64,000 nt of DNA from Microcoleus sp. AS-A8 (GTDB lineage: Bacteria > Cyanobacteriota > Cyanobacteriia > Cyanobacteriales > Coleofasciculaceae). The stretch covers positions 310,001-374,000 of the forward strand of contig JAMPKV010000001.1 of the NCBI GenBank assembly GCA_039962225.1. Direction: 5' to 3'. Position 1 is the first letter of the stretch. The number at the start of each line of letters is the position of its first letter. The notes beneath the pieces were generated by a model. The model made no database searches. It saw only the letters and a list, made by a program, of their open reading frames with translations, and was not told the DNA's origin. This document shows, piece after piece, positions 35,101-43,214 of the stretch. The translations under genes and the position numbers were made by a program.

Positions 35101-38100
35101 CGCCATTGGCCTGAAATCCTTCTGCGGTCGCCTGTTGAATTTGCAACTGTTGCTGTTGACCGTTCCAATCAATCACAGCCGTGAGCGAACGATCAATTAA
35201 AGCAATCCCTTCACTAAAATTCACTTGCCCACGAGCCTGGATGGCATTGGGAGAAAGGGCGGCTAAAGAACCAGAGACATCCAATTGACCATTCAAGCGT
35301 CCTCGTAAATCCGGGGAGAAACTCGCTAAGGGGACATCGGCTGCCTCAACATTCGCCTGAAAACGTCCCTCACGAAGTTGCACATTAGAAGCATTGATGG
35401 TGCCTTCAGCCACATTCAATCGTCCAGAACCGCTTCCCTGAATCGTGGAGGGACTCAAGTTATTCAAGGAACCCGCTAGATTAAAGTCTCCCGTGAGAGC
35501 ACCGCGAAACTGGGGGGGTACCTGCGCCAGACGTTCGACTTGTACCCCAGAGGCTTGGACTTGGGCGGTAAAATTCCCATTGGCCAGTTGGATGTTGCTT
35601 GCCCTGATGGTGCCGCCAGCGACATTCAAACTCCCCGAACCACTGCCTTGAAGGGTGGCAGGACTCAAGTTCGCTACATTACCCGCCAGATTAAAGGTAC
35701 CCGAAAGCGACCCCCGGACTTGGGGGGGAACATTACCTAGACGCTCTACGGGTACCCCAGAGGCTTGAACTTGTGCCGTGAAGTTACCATTGGCCAGTTG
35801 TACGTTGGTTGCCCTGAGTGTCCCTCCGCCTATATTCAAACTCCCTGAACCGCTCGCTTGAAGGGTCGCAGGACTCAAGTTCGCTACATTACCCGCCAGA
35901 TTAAAGGTACCCGAAAGCGGCCCCCGGACTTGGGGGGGAACATTGCCGAGACGCTCTACGGGTACCCCAGAGGCTTGAACTTGGGCCGTAAAGTTACCAT
36001 TCGCCAGTTGCACATTGGTTGCCCTGAGTGTCCCTCCGGCTATATTCAAACTCCCCGAACCACTGCCTTGAAGGGTCGCAGGACTCAAGTTCGCTAAATC
36101 ACCTGCCAGATTAAAGGTACCGGAAAGAGGCCCCCGGATTTGGGGCGGGACTTTTGCCAAACGCTGTACCTCGACCCCAGAGGCTTGAACTTGTGCCGTG
36201 AAGCGACCCTCTGCTAGTTGGAGGTTAGTTGCCCGAATTGTCCCGCCAGCGACATTCAATCTGCCAGTACCCGTTCCCTGAATTGTAGCCATGCTCAACT
36301 CGGTTAAAGGGCCTGAAAGATTAAAGTTGCCGGAAACAGGCCCCCGGAGTTGAGGTGGAACTGTCGCGAGACGCTGTACCTCAACCCCAGAGGCTTGAAC
36401 TTGTGCCGTGAAGCGACCCTCTGCCAGTTGCACATTCGTTGCCCTCACCGTCCCTCCGGCCAGATTCAAACTGCCTGTGCCACTGCCCTGAATTTTCGCT
36501 GTACTAAACTCCGTCAGTGGGCCAGAAAGGGTAAAGTTACCGGAAACGGGAGCGCGAAACTGAGGGGGAACCTCTGCCAGACGCCCTACCTGTAGATCCG
36601 AGGCTTGGACTTGTGCTGTAAAGCGACCATTCGCCAGTTGGATATTTGTCGCTCGAACTTTGCCGCCAGCGAGATTTAAACTTCCGCTACCACTGCCCTG
36701 AATCGTGGCAGCAGTGATGTTCGTCAGAGGGCCAGAAATCCGCAAGTTGCCTGAAACCGGGACACGAAACTGGGGGGGGACTTCTGCTAGACGCCCTACC
36801 TGTAAATCCGAGGCTTGGACTTGTGCGGTGAAGCGTTTTTGGGTGGCCTGGATATCCCTAACAGCCACGAAACCCTCGGCGATTTTGAGATTGGCTGAAC
36901 CTGTAGCTCGCACATTATCGGCATCATTGAGGGAACCGACAACTTGCGTTCGACCAGAAATCAGACCGAGGGGAACTGGGGGTTTAAAATCGTAAGTTAA
37001 GGCGATCGCATCTCCCGGCAGGTTATTCCCCTGGAAGTTGAAGGTCACACCCCCGCCCTTAGAACCGAGTTGTACCTGCCCGTTGCCAGTCACCAAACCG
37101 CCTAAGCTGGGCAAGGCGCGCAGGTTGCTCACTGATAACGTGGAACCCACGACACCAAAGTCAGAGGCGATCACCCGAAATTTCACCTTATCAATTTGAG
37201 CCACATTCGTGGTGGTAAACTTACCCGAAACAACGGGTTTATTCGGAGTCCCAGTTACCTGAAGGTCAGCTTTTAGTTGGGCTGAGGCGAGTACAGGCAA
37301 GGTTTTGATATTAAAAGTTCGTAAAGCCTGCGGCAATTGAATCGCCTGAGTCTGCGCTGATAAGTTAAAGCCCGCTTGGGTATCTATGGTTCCATTGGCT
37401 TGGGCGGGTATTTGACCAAATAGTGTGTTGACTTTCTCTAACCGAATTTGCGTGCCTTTAAAACGCAACTGACCGGTTGTATTGGCAAAGGACTGGGGCA
37501 AAGGATCGAGTTGGGCTGTAACGTTTTTCAGGCCAGCGGTGCCCAAAAACGTCAATGGCTTTTTAGGTATGGATTTAACTTCCAGATTGCCATTGATCGC
37601 TCCGGCTTGTAAAATCAGCGGCAACTGGATTAAGCGACCGACCTCTGGAGCACTGAGGTCATTGCCCAAAATGGCGGCATTGATTTCTCCTGTGGCGGGA
37701 ATGGTATTTCCGCTAATGGTGAGATTTCCCCCAGCCGCCAACTGCCCGCCTGTATCAAACTTAATTAGCTTATTGTTATTGAGGAAAAGAGCCTTTCCGG
37801 AGGACAGAGAGAGGGGAATGGGTTTCTTCGAGTTCCCCGATGCTCCCCTCGGTACCAAGACAACATCGGCATCCCGTACCCGCAAGACGTTGAGTTTGAT
37901 ATCGAGCTGACCTTTCGGTAACGTTTGAAGGTCGAGGTCAAACCACCTTCCGTCTTGAGCCTGTTCGAGGTAGACTTTGGGCTTGACTAGGGTGATATCA
38001 AGGGGTAAGGTGCGATTGGTCAGCAGCGGCAGTAACTTAAAGGACACCTCTACTGCTTCAGCGGTAGCGCGATCGGAGTCTGTGGCGGTTGCAGGTAAGC

Positions 38101-38389
38101 TGGAGGCACCAAACCGTAAGCCCGTGGGGGAAAAGCCTTCGACACGCCCCAGGTTGACTGGACGATTGATGAGCTTACTAACCGTCGTCTCGACCTGTGG
38201 TGCTAATTGTCGGTAGACAAAAAACCATACCCATGTTAAACCTCCTCCAATCCCAGACAACAAAATTAGGCTGAGAACAATCGCTAAACGCTGCCAGTGC
38301 CGTCGCCTCTGCACAGATGTAGAGGGCTGTTCGGGTGGGTTTTCAGAAGTGGGTTCCGGTTCGTTGCCTGGATTTGGGGCGTTGGTCAT
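32198..38389 (-). CDS. tamB: TamB/DUF490-family translocation and assembly protein
   Basis: The 2063-residue protein has a proline-rich N-terminal tail, one membrane anchor (residues ~32-56, LAIVLSLILLSGIGGG), then a very long beta-helical region and a C-terminal DUF490/TamB domain (SEFRLSPTIITNEK, then LLRGSTDFSGDSRAVVEYETRF). Homologues span the periplasm between inner and outer membranes and work with Omp85 proteins or in lipid transport; plant TIC236 is the chloroplast relative. Residues ~505-1070 hold about seven tandem ~70-residue repeats. A glycine run of about ten sits near residue 1770. No Omp85 gene is adjacent. Confidence 0.9.
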   Translation of the reverse strand: MTNAPNPGNEPEPTSENPPEQPSTSVQRRRHWQRLAIVLSLILLSGIGGGLTWVWFFVYRQLAPQVETTVSKLINRPVNLGRVEGFSPTGLRFGASSLPATATDSDRATAEAVEVSFKLLPLLTNRTLPLDITLVKPKVYLEQAQDGRWFDLDLQTLPKGQLDIKLNVLRVRDADVVLVPRGASGNSKKPIPLSLSSGKALFLNNNKLIKFDTGGQLAAGGNLTISGNTIPATGEINAAILGNDLSAPEVGRLIQLPLILQAGAINGNLEVKSIPKKPLTFLGTAGLKNVTAQLDPLPQSFANTTGQLRFKGTQIRLEKVNTLFGQIPAQANGTIDTQAGFNLSAQTQAIQLPQALRTFNIKTLPVLASAQLKADLQVTGTPNKPVVSGKFTTTNVAQIDKVKFRVIASDFGVVGSTLSVSNLRALPSLGGLVTGNGQVQLGSKGGGVTFNFQGNNLPGDAIALTYDFKPPVPLGLISGRTQVVGSLNDADNVRATGSANLKIAEGFVAVRDIQATQKRFTAQVQASDLQVGRLAEVPPQFRVPVSGNLRISGPLTNITAATIQGSGSGSLNLAGGKVRATNIQLANGRFTAQVQASDLQVGRLAEVPPQFRAPVSGNFTLSGPLTEFSTAKIQGSGTGSLNLAGGTVRATNVQLAEGRFTAQVQASGVEVQRLATVPPQLRGPVSGNFNLSGPLTELSMATIQGTGTGRLNVAGGTIRATNLQLAEGRFTAQVQASGVEVQRLAKVPPQIRGPLSGTFNLAGDLANLSPATLQGSGSGSLNIAGGTLRATNVQLANGNFTAQVQASGVPVERLGNVPPQVRGPLSGTFNLAGNVANLSPATLQASGSGSLNIGGGTLRATNVQLANGNFTAQVQASGVPVERLGNVPPQVRGSLSGTFNLAGNVANLSPATLQGSGSGSLNVAGGTIRASNIQLANGNFTAQVQASGVQVERLAQVPPQFRGALTGDFNLAGSLNNLSPSTIQGSGSGRLNVAEGTINASNVQLREGRFQANVEAADVPLASFSPDLRGRLNGQLDVSGSLAALSPNAIQARGQVNFSEGIALIDRSLTAVIDWNGQQQQLQIQQATAEGFQANGVVNVNLANQGLQAIQGFDLNVQANNLNLKQLSANFPTATNVAGQADFNGRIAGSVTAPNVNGTIALRDFAVEGLAFESPLTGSVNTAAGQGLNLNLAGANDRIAVALGSDYQPVSFDIKRGETIAQGQRQGDVLQVSTQKFPIALLKEFTPVPPAIATQPLKGDISGSLDVNLKTFEVSLNNIAITGPIFNARRSDSSQPLDNEYLLSGKISRTAAGPQFQNVKLTVKQGELPVVVAALQAFQLINVTPANLSFNSQGGTLVTPILLDDVPLQTQLRRLSEIKALEEQQREQREASSVLPDIAELQGRFTGSVTVDGSLATGISTQINIEGQDWKWDTYNISQVSVLGEGRFENGVLSLLPLRIQSGNSLISYSGTIGGEAQSGQLQLQNIPIDQLQTVLSKVPNVPPNLVGFTGLLNATATLSGSIKNPQARGVITLADATLNQTNVQRALSTFSYNDARLNFNSELLLAESENPLSIGGSIPFMLPVATVAPASDKLNLNINVQNDGIALLNLFTGGQVSWVDGTGAVQVEVSGILNQQTNRPEQLVAQGSANIENATIQASALPDPLTNVKGKVGFNFNTIEIVETLTGQYSGGSVTAVGALPISQGGSQDQRIAIDIGELGLNLKGLYRGRVQGNVAIAGTALNPKIGGEVTLFNGDVSLAEQTAATGGGGGGGGGGIGGDSTSSNRVEFDNLRLKLDRNVQITKAPILNFLADGTLTLNGSLGNIEPEGTIDIKRGQVNLFTTQFRLARGYENTAQFTRKQGLDPILNVRLVASVSEGTQRRLASDPLSAEINDAPSLTGVGSLQTVRIQAKVEGPASQLTDNLELTSSPSRNKSEIVALLGGSFVDTLGRGDTTLGLVNLAGSALLGNVQNIIGDALGLSEFRLSPTIITNEKRRSSALGLNAEAGVDIGRNLSVSVSKELTTDQAAQFGLRYRVNEKTLLRGSTDFSGDSRAVVEYETRF
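35180..36870 (-). repeat. tandem 210-bp repeats within tamB
   Basis: About seven tandem copies of a 210-base unit, plus a degenerate one at the C-terminal side, encode repeats of 70 residues (VQLANGNFTAQVQASGV, then RLGNVPPQVRG, GTFNLAG, LSPATLQGSGSGSLN, AGGTLRATN). The central two (about 35650-36080) are almost identical. Unit boundaries are approximate. Confidence 0.85.
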
Positions 38390-38883
38390 GTTAGTCTTGT
38401 CTCGCGCCTCACATTACAAAAAGCATTGCGGTTGCTGGCGTAATCCATCCTACTAGTAGGAGTACTTTTCAATACTGATAAAACCAGTCCAATTAAAGCT
38501 GGGTTTGCAAATATTAATCAAGAATACGCCACTGGACTCCACACCGAATATTCATGGCTTCAGCAAAGGAACTCATTTTTGAGTCCCCAAACTCTCAACG
38601 CCGAGTACCTCGTCATGAGTTTTGAAGTAGGTTGTGTTCCAAGAAAAGACCTCTCTTGGTTTAACCTCTGCACACTTCTAAAGACGCTATTTGGGGTAAG
38701 GGGGGTTCCCTATAAAACCTGATCCATTCCTCTGATTCACCGAAACCTTGCTCCAGGTATGCCATTGAGAGGCATCTCAGCTTAGACCAAAAACAAAGGG
38801 TTCCCACTCACTCACTTGGATTGGAAGGGAACCTATTGGAATATTATTGAAAATCGAAGATGAGGATATAAAGTGTTGATTGT
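38390..38883. other. 494-base gap upstream of tamB
   Basis: No gene is visible. A perfect palindrome CCTACTAGTAGG lies at 38449-38460, 60 bases before the tamB start, where an operator could be. The remainder is unremarkable. Confidence 0.4.
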
Positions 38884-40524
38884 TTAGTAGCTACCCTTGA
38901 GCATACTACTAAAGATATTGAAGTTTTTGTCAATCGAATTGATTAAACCCACTGCATTGGAGAGCGATCGTGGTGGATTAGAAATCAGAGTATCCTCAGC
39001 AATTAAACGATTAAAATCCACTTTAACTTCGCCTGAACGCTCTGTTTTTCCATCACTCTCATAAAACTTGACCCCCGCCAACTGCATAAGTTTGATAAAT
39101 TCCTGAGCCATAATCCCATAGCCAATGGTCGTTGGATGAATCCCATCGAGTGAGAATAACCCCCCACTGGTACGACCCTTGGGGCCTGAACGATAGAAGC
39201 GAGAATCTGGCACCGGTGACAGCGCTTGCAGTTGAGGTGGCAACTGATACTCGCCCCCCACTTTGTCCCACCAATGGGGTCTAGCTTCGGGGTCTTCAAT
39301 ATAGCGTCGAGAGGCTAAGCGATCAAGTAAGCCAGCGGTTTCAAATAAATACCAATCTCTACCTTCGTTGCGGCCTTGGCGTACCACTTCTGTAATGTAG
39401 TCGTTGTACTGGTCAATCGCGCAATCAATCGCCCTCGCTTCAGGCCCTGTGATCTTCGGATGCTTCTTGGGGTCAAAATCATCGTCGCTAATCCACGGCA
39501 ATGTGTAGAAGGGGAAGTAGCGAGACCCTGGGTCGGCTTTGTTACCCTGAGTATCTTTATTGACACCACGAGCAAAAGGCGCGATCGTGACGTGAGGCAC
39601 CGTTCCCCAAATCACATGACGGGCACGGATTTTCTTGACTTCCGTGACCAGCTTATCCAGTTCTGCCTTAAAGTGAATCGGACGCCAAACGGTATAGCGG
39701 TCATTAATTGCCATATCGTCATAACCCTCAGCCGTCCACTTCACATTGAAGGTGAGAATACTGCCTAGAGCATTATTTGAACCGATGAGAATAATCAGCG
39801 TTTCAATCCCATCTCCGTCCAGGGTTTCTGTTGTTCCCACCTGCGAGAGTGCTGCCGCTGCCTGTAGGGGCGTGAGGGCGTTGCCGCGTATATCTCGTGC
39901 TGTGTTCAACACTCGTATAGCCGCACGTTCGTTGTGATATTCGACAACCTGCCGCAAATAATCATCCTTTGCCGGATTCTGATCTAAAACTCTTTGACAG
40001 GTTTGTGCTGTGCCTGAGAGGGTATTGCGTAGATCCCATCCATAAACGGCTAAGTTGTGGTTGATCTTTCCGCTAGGATCGGGTGGAATGGAGCCAGAAC
40101 CACGCTCCCAATAATCTTCTACTTCATCTAAGTAATTACGTACAAGGGATAAGAAAGAAGGAAATTCCCACCAATCGATGGTTTCACCTAACTTATTTTC
40201 TATCTGTCGAACTAGGTGCTCTAAGTTGAGTGGTAGTCCATTTCCTGGCCCCTCATAGGTTGGATAACGGAACTGATTCCACCCCAATTCTGTGGCAATT
40301 ATTCTGGGATAGGAGAGATTTGTATTAAAAATTGCTCCACTTTGAAAGCCCTGAGTTAGAGAGTCCCCAATGGTAACCAGACGATGTCGGGGAGTTCCTT
40401 GTCTATTTACATTAACAGCGATACCAAGGGTTGGGTCTGTAACAGGTTCACGCGCCTGTGCACGAATTACGACATCCTCCGGCGTTTTAGGGTCGAGCAT
40501 GTCAGAGGTGACGGGTTTTGCCAT
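38884..40524 (-). CDS. SGNH/GDSL-family hydrolase
   Basis: The 546-residue protein has the SGNH blocks: I, VTIGDSLTQGFQSG near residue 50 (nucleophile Ser); III, LIILIGSNNALGS near 245 (Asn); and V, LDGIHPTTIGYGIMAQEF near 470 (Asp-His). No signal peptide or membrane segment is present. It should be an esterase or lipase with unknown substrate. The middle third (residues ~120-230) is an unusual helical insert beyond the ~200-residue core. It lies upstream of tamB on the same strand but with a 494-base gap, so co-transcription is doubtful. Confidence 0.85.
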   Translation of the reverse strand: MAKPVTSDMLDPKTPEDVVIRAQAREPVTDPTLGIAVNVNRQGTPRHRLVTIGDSLTQGFQSGAIFNTNLSYPRIIATELGWNQFRYPTYEGPGNGLPLNLEHLVRQIENKLGETIDWWEFPSFLSLVRNYLDEVEDYWERGSGSIPPDPSGKINHNLAVYGWDLRNTLSGTAQTCQRVLDQNPAKDDYLRQVVEYHNERAAIRVLNTARDIRGNALTPLQAAAALSQVGTTETLDGDGIETLIILIGSNNALGSILTFNVKWTAEGYDDMAINDRYTVWRPIHFKAELDKLVTEVKKIRARHVIWGTVPHVTIAPFARGVNKDTQGNKADPGSRYFPFYTLPWISDDDFDPKKHPKITGPEARAIDCAIDQYNDYITEVVRQGRNEGRDWYLFETAGLLDRLASRRYIEDPEARPHWWDKVGGEYQLPPQLQALSPVPDSRFYRSGPKGRTSGGLFSLDGIHPTTIGYGIMAQEFIKLMQLAGVKFYESDGKTERSGEVKVDFNRLIAEDTLISNPPRSLSNAVGLINSIDKNFNIFSSMLKGSY

Positions 40525-40654
40525 ATTGTCTTTTTACTCCAGAGTCGGCATTCGTTACAGGATAATCCACCGATACTCAGGTAAAATGCAGAATTTACAT
40601 TACAAAATGTGATTCTGAATGCTCATACCAGAGCATTCATGGAAAGATGTTTGT

Positions 40655-41005
40655 CTATGTACGAACCCGCCAGACTTGACCCCGATATTTTCCAGTTATT
40701 TTATCCTGACCCACCTCAATCGGGGGAGTAGTTGCTTCATACTTAGCGCCACGATAAATGAGTTGGGTTTTTTTGTTCTCCTGAGACTCGGCTACGGATT
40801 CAGAAGGCAAAAAGTATTGTCTATTGCTCAGCAATACTAGGATCAGAAGTAAACACTGGAGCGGCCAAGGGGCACAAAGCAAACTCAAGAATAAGCTGAT
40901 CACTAAAATTGAACTGGCGAGAGTAGCGATTCCATCCGAGGAATTTCTACAGATATAGGCACAAAGTAGGACAGTCACCAATGAAATTATGAAAACCCAT
41001 AACAT
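40655..41005 (-). CDS. DUF4278 membrane protein
   Basis: The 116-residue protein has two membrane segments (LWVFIISLVTVLLCAYIC and ATLASSILVISLFLSLL, about residues 2-60) and a C-terminal DUF4278 motif (LIYRGAKYE, then GKYRGQVWRVR). I place the start at this ATG because GGAGGGA lies eight bases upstream; the in-frame ATG 15 bases earlier overlaps that ribosome-binding site. DUF4278 is a small cyanobacterial domain with unknown role, often on short membrane proteins. It stands alone, downstream of nothing obvious. Confidence 0.75.
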   Translation of the reverse strand: MLWVFIISLVTVLLCAYICRNSSDGIATLASSILVISLFLSLLCAPWPLQCLLLILVLLSNRQYFLPSESVAESQENKKTQLIYRGAKYEATTPPIEVGQDKITGKYRGQVWRVRT

Positions 41006-41358
41006 ACCTATTCCCTCCATTACTAGGAGCAGAAGCTTGTATTGAAATGATGGCTAATGATCATCTACCTTTATATCACCTAATAGGATTAAATCTTCTT
41101 GGCGTGTGAATCTACCCTAATAGGGTACAGTTTAGATTTTTTTAAATAAAAATTATTACATTTTAACTTTAAACAGGGAGAAGCCGAAAGAGTACTAAAC
41201 TCTTATTGTTAAGACACGATACTCCCATTGCCACTCTCAGAAGGCTGAACCTCTCCTCCTCACCCAGCGAGCTGCTTTTTCTGGTGCTACAGCGCAGTCG
41301 CCTTTGTTCCAACACGGCAAGCGGCAACGGGGGCATGAATTATCTTCTAGAGCAATCC
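41006..41358. other. 353-base gap, AT-rich, no certain gene
   Basis: The minus strand has a frame without an initiation codon (41220-41357) encoding a cysteine-rich SCPRCRLPCWNKGDC stretch; lacking a start, it is not called. The AT-rich 41100-41180 region probably holds the DUF4278 gene promoter. Confidence 0.3.
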
Positions 41359-41520
41359 TTATGCTTTACCACTGTTGCTATCAGAATCGCAAGCTTCTGT
41401 GAAAGCCCAATCTGGATCTTCCTCTCTACGGGGATCTGTCTTAAAATTGGGCTTGGGTTTAGAGGTAGAAAAGCCCACCAATGCGGAAAGACCAAGAACA
41501 ACAATAGCTATGATTTCCAT
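41359..41520 (-). CDS. 53-residue single-span membrane peptide
   Basis: A small reading frame starts ATG at 41520 with GAGG about 12 bases upstream. The product starts MEIIAIVVLGLSALVGFST, a single membrane span, and then has a charged tail (KPKPNFKTDPRREEDPDWAF). This layout is common in cyanobacterial small membrane proteins. I do not recognise the family. It is isolated, on the same strand as the DUF4278 gene. Confidence 0.45.
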   Translation of the reverse strand: MEIIAIVVLGLSALVGFSTSKPKPNFKTDPRREEDPDWAFTEACDSDSNSGKA

Positions 41521-42250
41521 TTGTTCTGCCTCAAAAATTGATATTTCAACGATGGAAAGCGTTCGACGAGTTAAACAGCTACAATACGTAACGCCTTGTA
41601 GAGAGCAACTAGGGTCTTGTGGCAGATGCGAACGAAATTCTTTGAAGACTCATCCTATTAGAAGAGTGAATGCTCTAGTGACTCGGTAGTGCATGGGTCG
41701 AGCTAAAAATTGGCTGATAGATATAGGCTGTAGGAGTCTTGAGTACTGAGTAACATCCACCGATCGCTCTAGGGAATTGTTCAGAAAAAAGATTGGTTGT
41801 CTCTTTACCCATCAAGTCGGCGACTTAAAACCCTGCCAGAGATATCCCTGCTGCGTTCCTGACTCAATACTCAGGACTTTCATCGTAGAATTCCCAGTCG
41901 GTAGGATGAACTTGGATTCATTATGCTACCTTTTACAGGGACGGCAACTAATTTCGGGAGAATTAATCAAAAGCTTTTTATTCTCCTCAAAGCATTATGT
42001 AATTTTCATAAAACTTAGGCTCTTCAGGAACAATTGGCAGCGATCGCACATCTAAATGTTTCTCTTCACATCCTCTGCGGATGGGTTGGCGATCGCTTCC
42101 TGAGCCATGTGACTTTTAATCTAACCCTTCAGCCCACGCTGAAGCCGAACTTAACGTTTATATAACAATCTGTAACAATTAATATAGCCTAGCGCCACGG
42201 GTGCCTGCGGCTGTAAAGCCTTTAAGCCATTGTCAAATCATACAAGCCCG
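41521..42250. other. 730-base gap, mostly featureless
   Basis: No credible gene. A perfect hairpin CTTCAGC-CCAC-GCTGAAG at 42127-42144 resembles the palindromes at 12648-12758. The right side is AT-rich (ATATAACAATCTGTAACAAT) and may be the promoter of the truncated aldo/keto reductase. Confidence 0.35.
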
Positions 42251-42535
42251 ATGAACCTATCCGCATCAAGCCGACTTCAATTCACCCCAGATTTGAATAT
42301 CTGTAGTGTCTTAAACGGCATGTGGCAAGTATCGGGTGCACACGGACGCATTGACTCACAGCGCGCTATCGAGAGTATGTTCCAGTATATGGATGCAGGC
42401 TTTACGACTTGGGACTTAGCCGACCATTATGGCCCAGCAGAAGACTTTATTGGAGAATTTCGGCGTCAACTTATCAATACTCGTGGGAAAGAGCGACTCA
42501 AGTTATCGATAGATGCTTTTGATAGCTTAGAATAG
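42251..42535 (+). pseudogene. truncated aldo/keto reductase
   Basis: The ~94-residue frame is the start of an aldo/keto reductase: ICSVLNGMWQVSGAHGRID, then FTTWDLADHYGPAEDFIGEF with the Asp of the catalytic tetrad and the expected Tyr. Family members are ~300-340 residues. After GKERLKLSI the homology ends and a stop follows, so the Lys and His residues and most of the barrel are missing. The break is ~200 bases left of the transposon end, consistent with disruption and decay at the insertion site, but not proof of it. It is not expected to be active. Confidence 0.8.
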
Positions 42536-42734
42536 TTATTTATTTATCGATTACAAGGAAATTTAATACAATAGAAATTATCTATTAATTGCCTCCTTTT
42601 TCTATTCTGTTTCATCTTTATTTTTACCTTTAAATTTATATTTAATTTACTACTTGATAGCTAATGCTGTCACCTCAGAACTCCTTAGCCGCTAATAAAA
42701 ATACTAAGCTGCCTCACCAAGCAATCAAGGTTTT

Positions 42735-42925
42735 TGTCACTACAACCATAAGTTGAGCAAAACTACAACCATAAGTTGAGCATAAGAGCCGCTGTAATAG
42801 GCATTCTCTTGTTCAGGAGAATATATCCCGATCTCCATTTAACAACCATAAGTTGAGCAAAAAGAGAAATCCTAGGCATAAGTTGGCACAAAATCGCAAA
42901 CCGTATCCCCGACAAAAACCATAGG
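42735..42925 (+). promoter_or_regulatory. transposon left end with TnsB-type binding sites
   Basis: The 18-base core ACAACCATAAGTTGAGCA occurs exactly at 42742-42759, 42765-42782 and 42842-42859 (the first two within 21-base copies starting ACT). Degenerate copies are at 42873-42890 (GCATAAGTTGGCACA) and 42914-42925 (AAACCATAGGT). Same-orientation repeats, the outermost two 23 bases apart, are the arrangement of TnsB sites in Tn7-like left ends. They lie between a truncated gene and tnsAB. Confidence 0.82.
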
Positions 42926-43214
42926 TATTAGACCAACTCTCACCTCAGTCCGACCAGCGACTGAGGAGCTACCCTGCTCATCTTCAAGTGAGCATAGCTA
43001 TCTTCATTTGTAAAGGAAATTGTAATACTTCTCAATAAAAAGCCTTTTAAGTAGAGGAAACTTATTTTAAATTATGGAAGTTTTTGCCTATATTCAAGGA
43101 ATCACTCAACCTATTAATTGACCACCTGTGTAGCACTCGTAAAATTCTCATCAGTTTCAAACCCAGCTAGGTGAGGAACAAACCGTTAGTTCAGGAGTAA
43201 GAGGAGACTGGTGG

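Noticed and set aside
41220-41357. Minus-strand SCPRCRLPCWNKGDC cysteine-rich frame
   Set aside because: No initiation codon in frame before an upstream stop; likely chance or a decayed frame.
41777-42055. 92-residue plus-strand frame
   Set aside because: No family resemblance, odd composition (many Cys/Arg/Phe runs), no ribosome-binding site.
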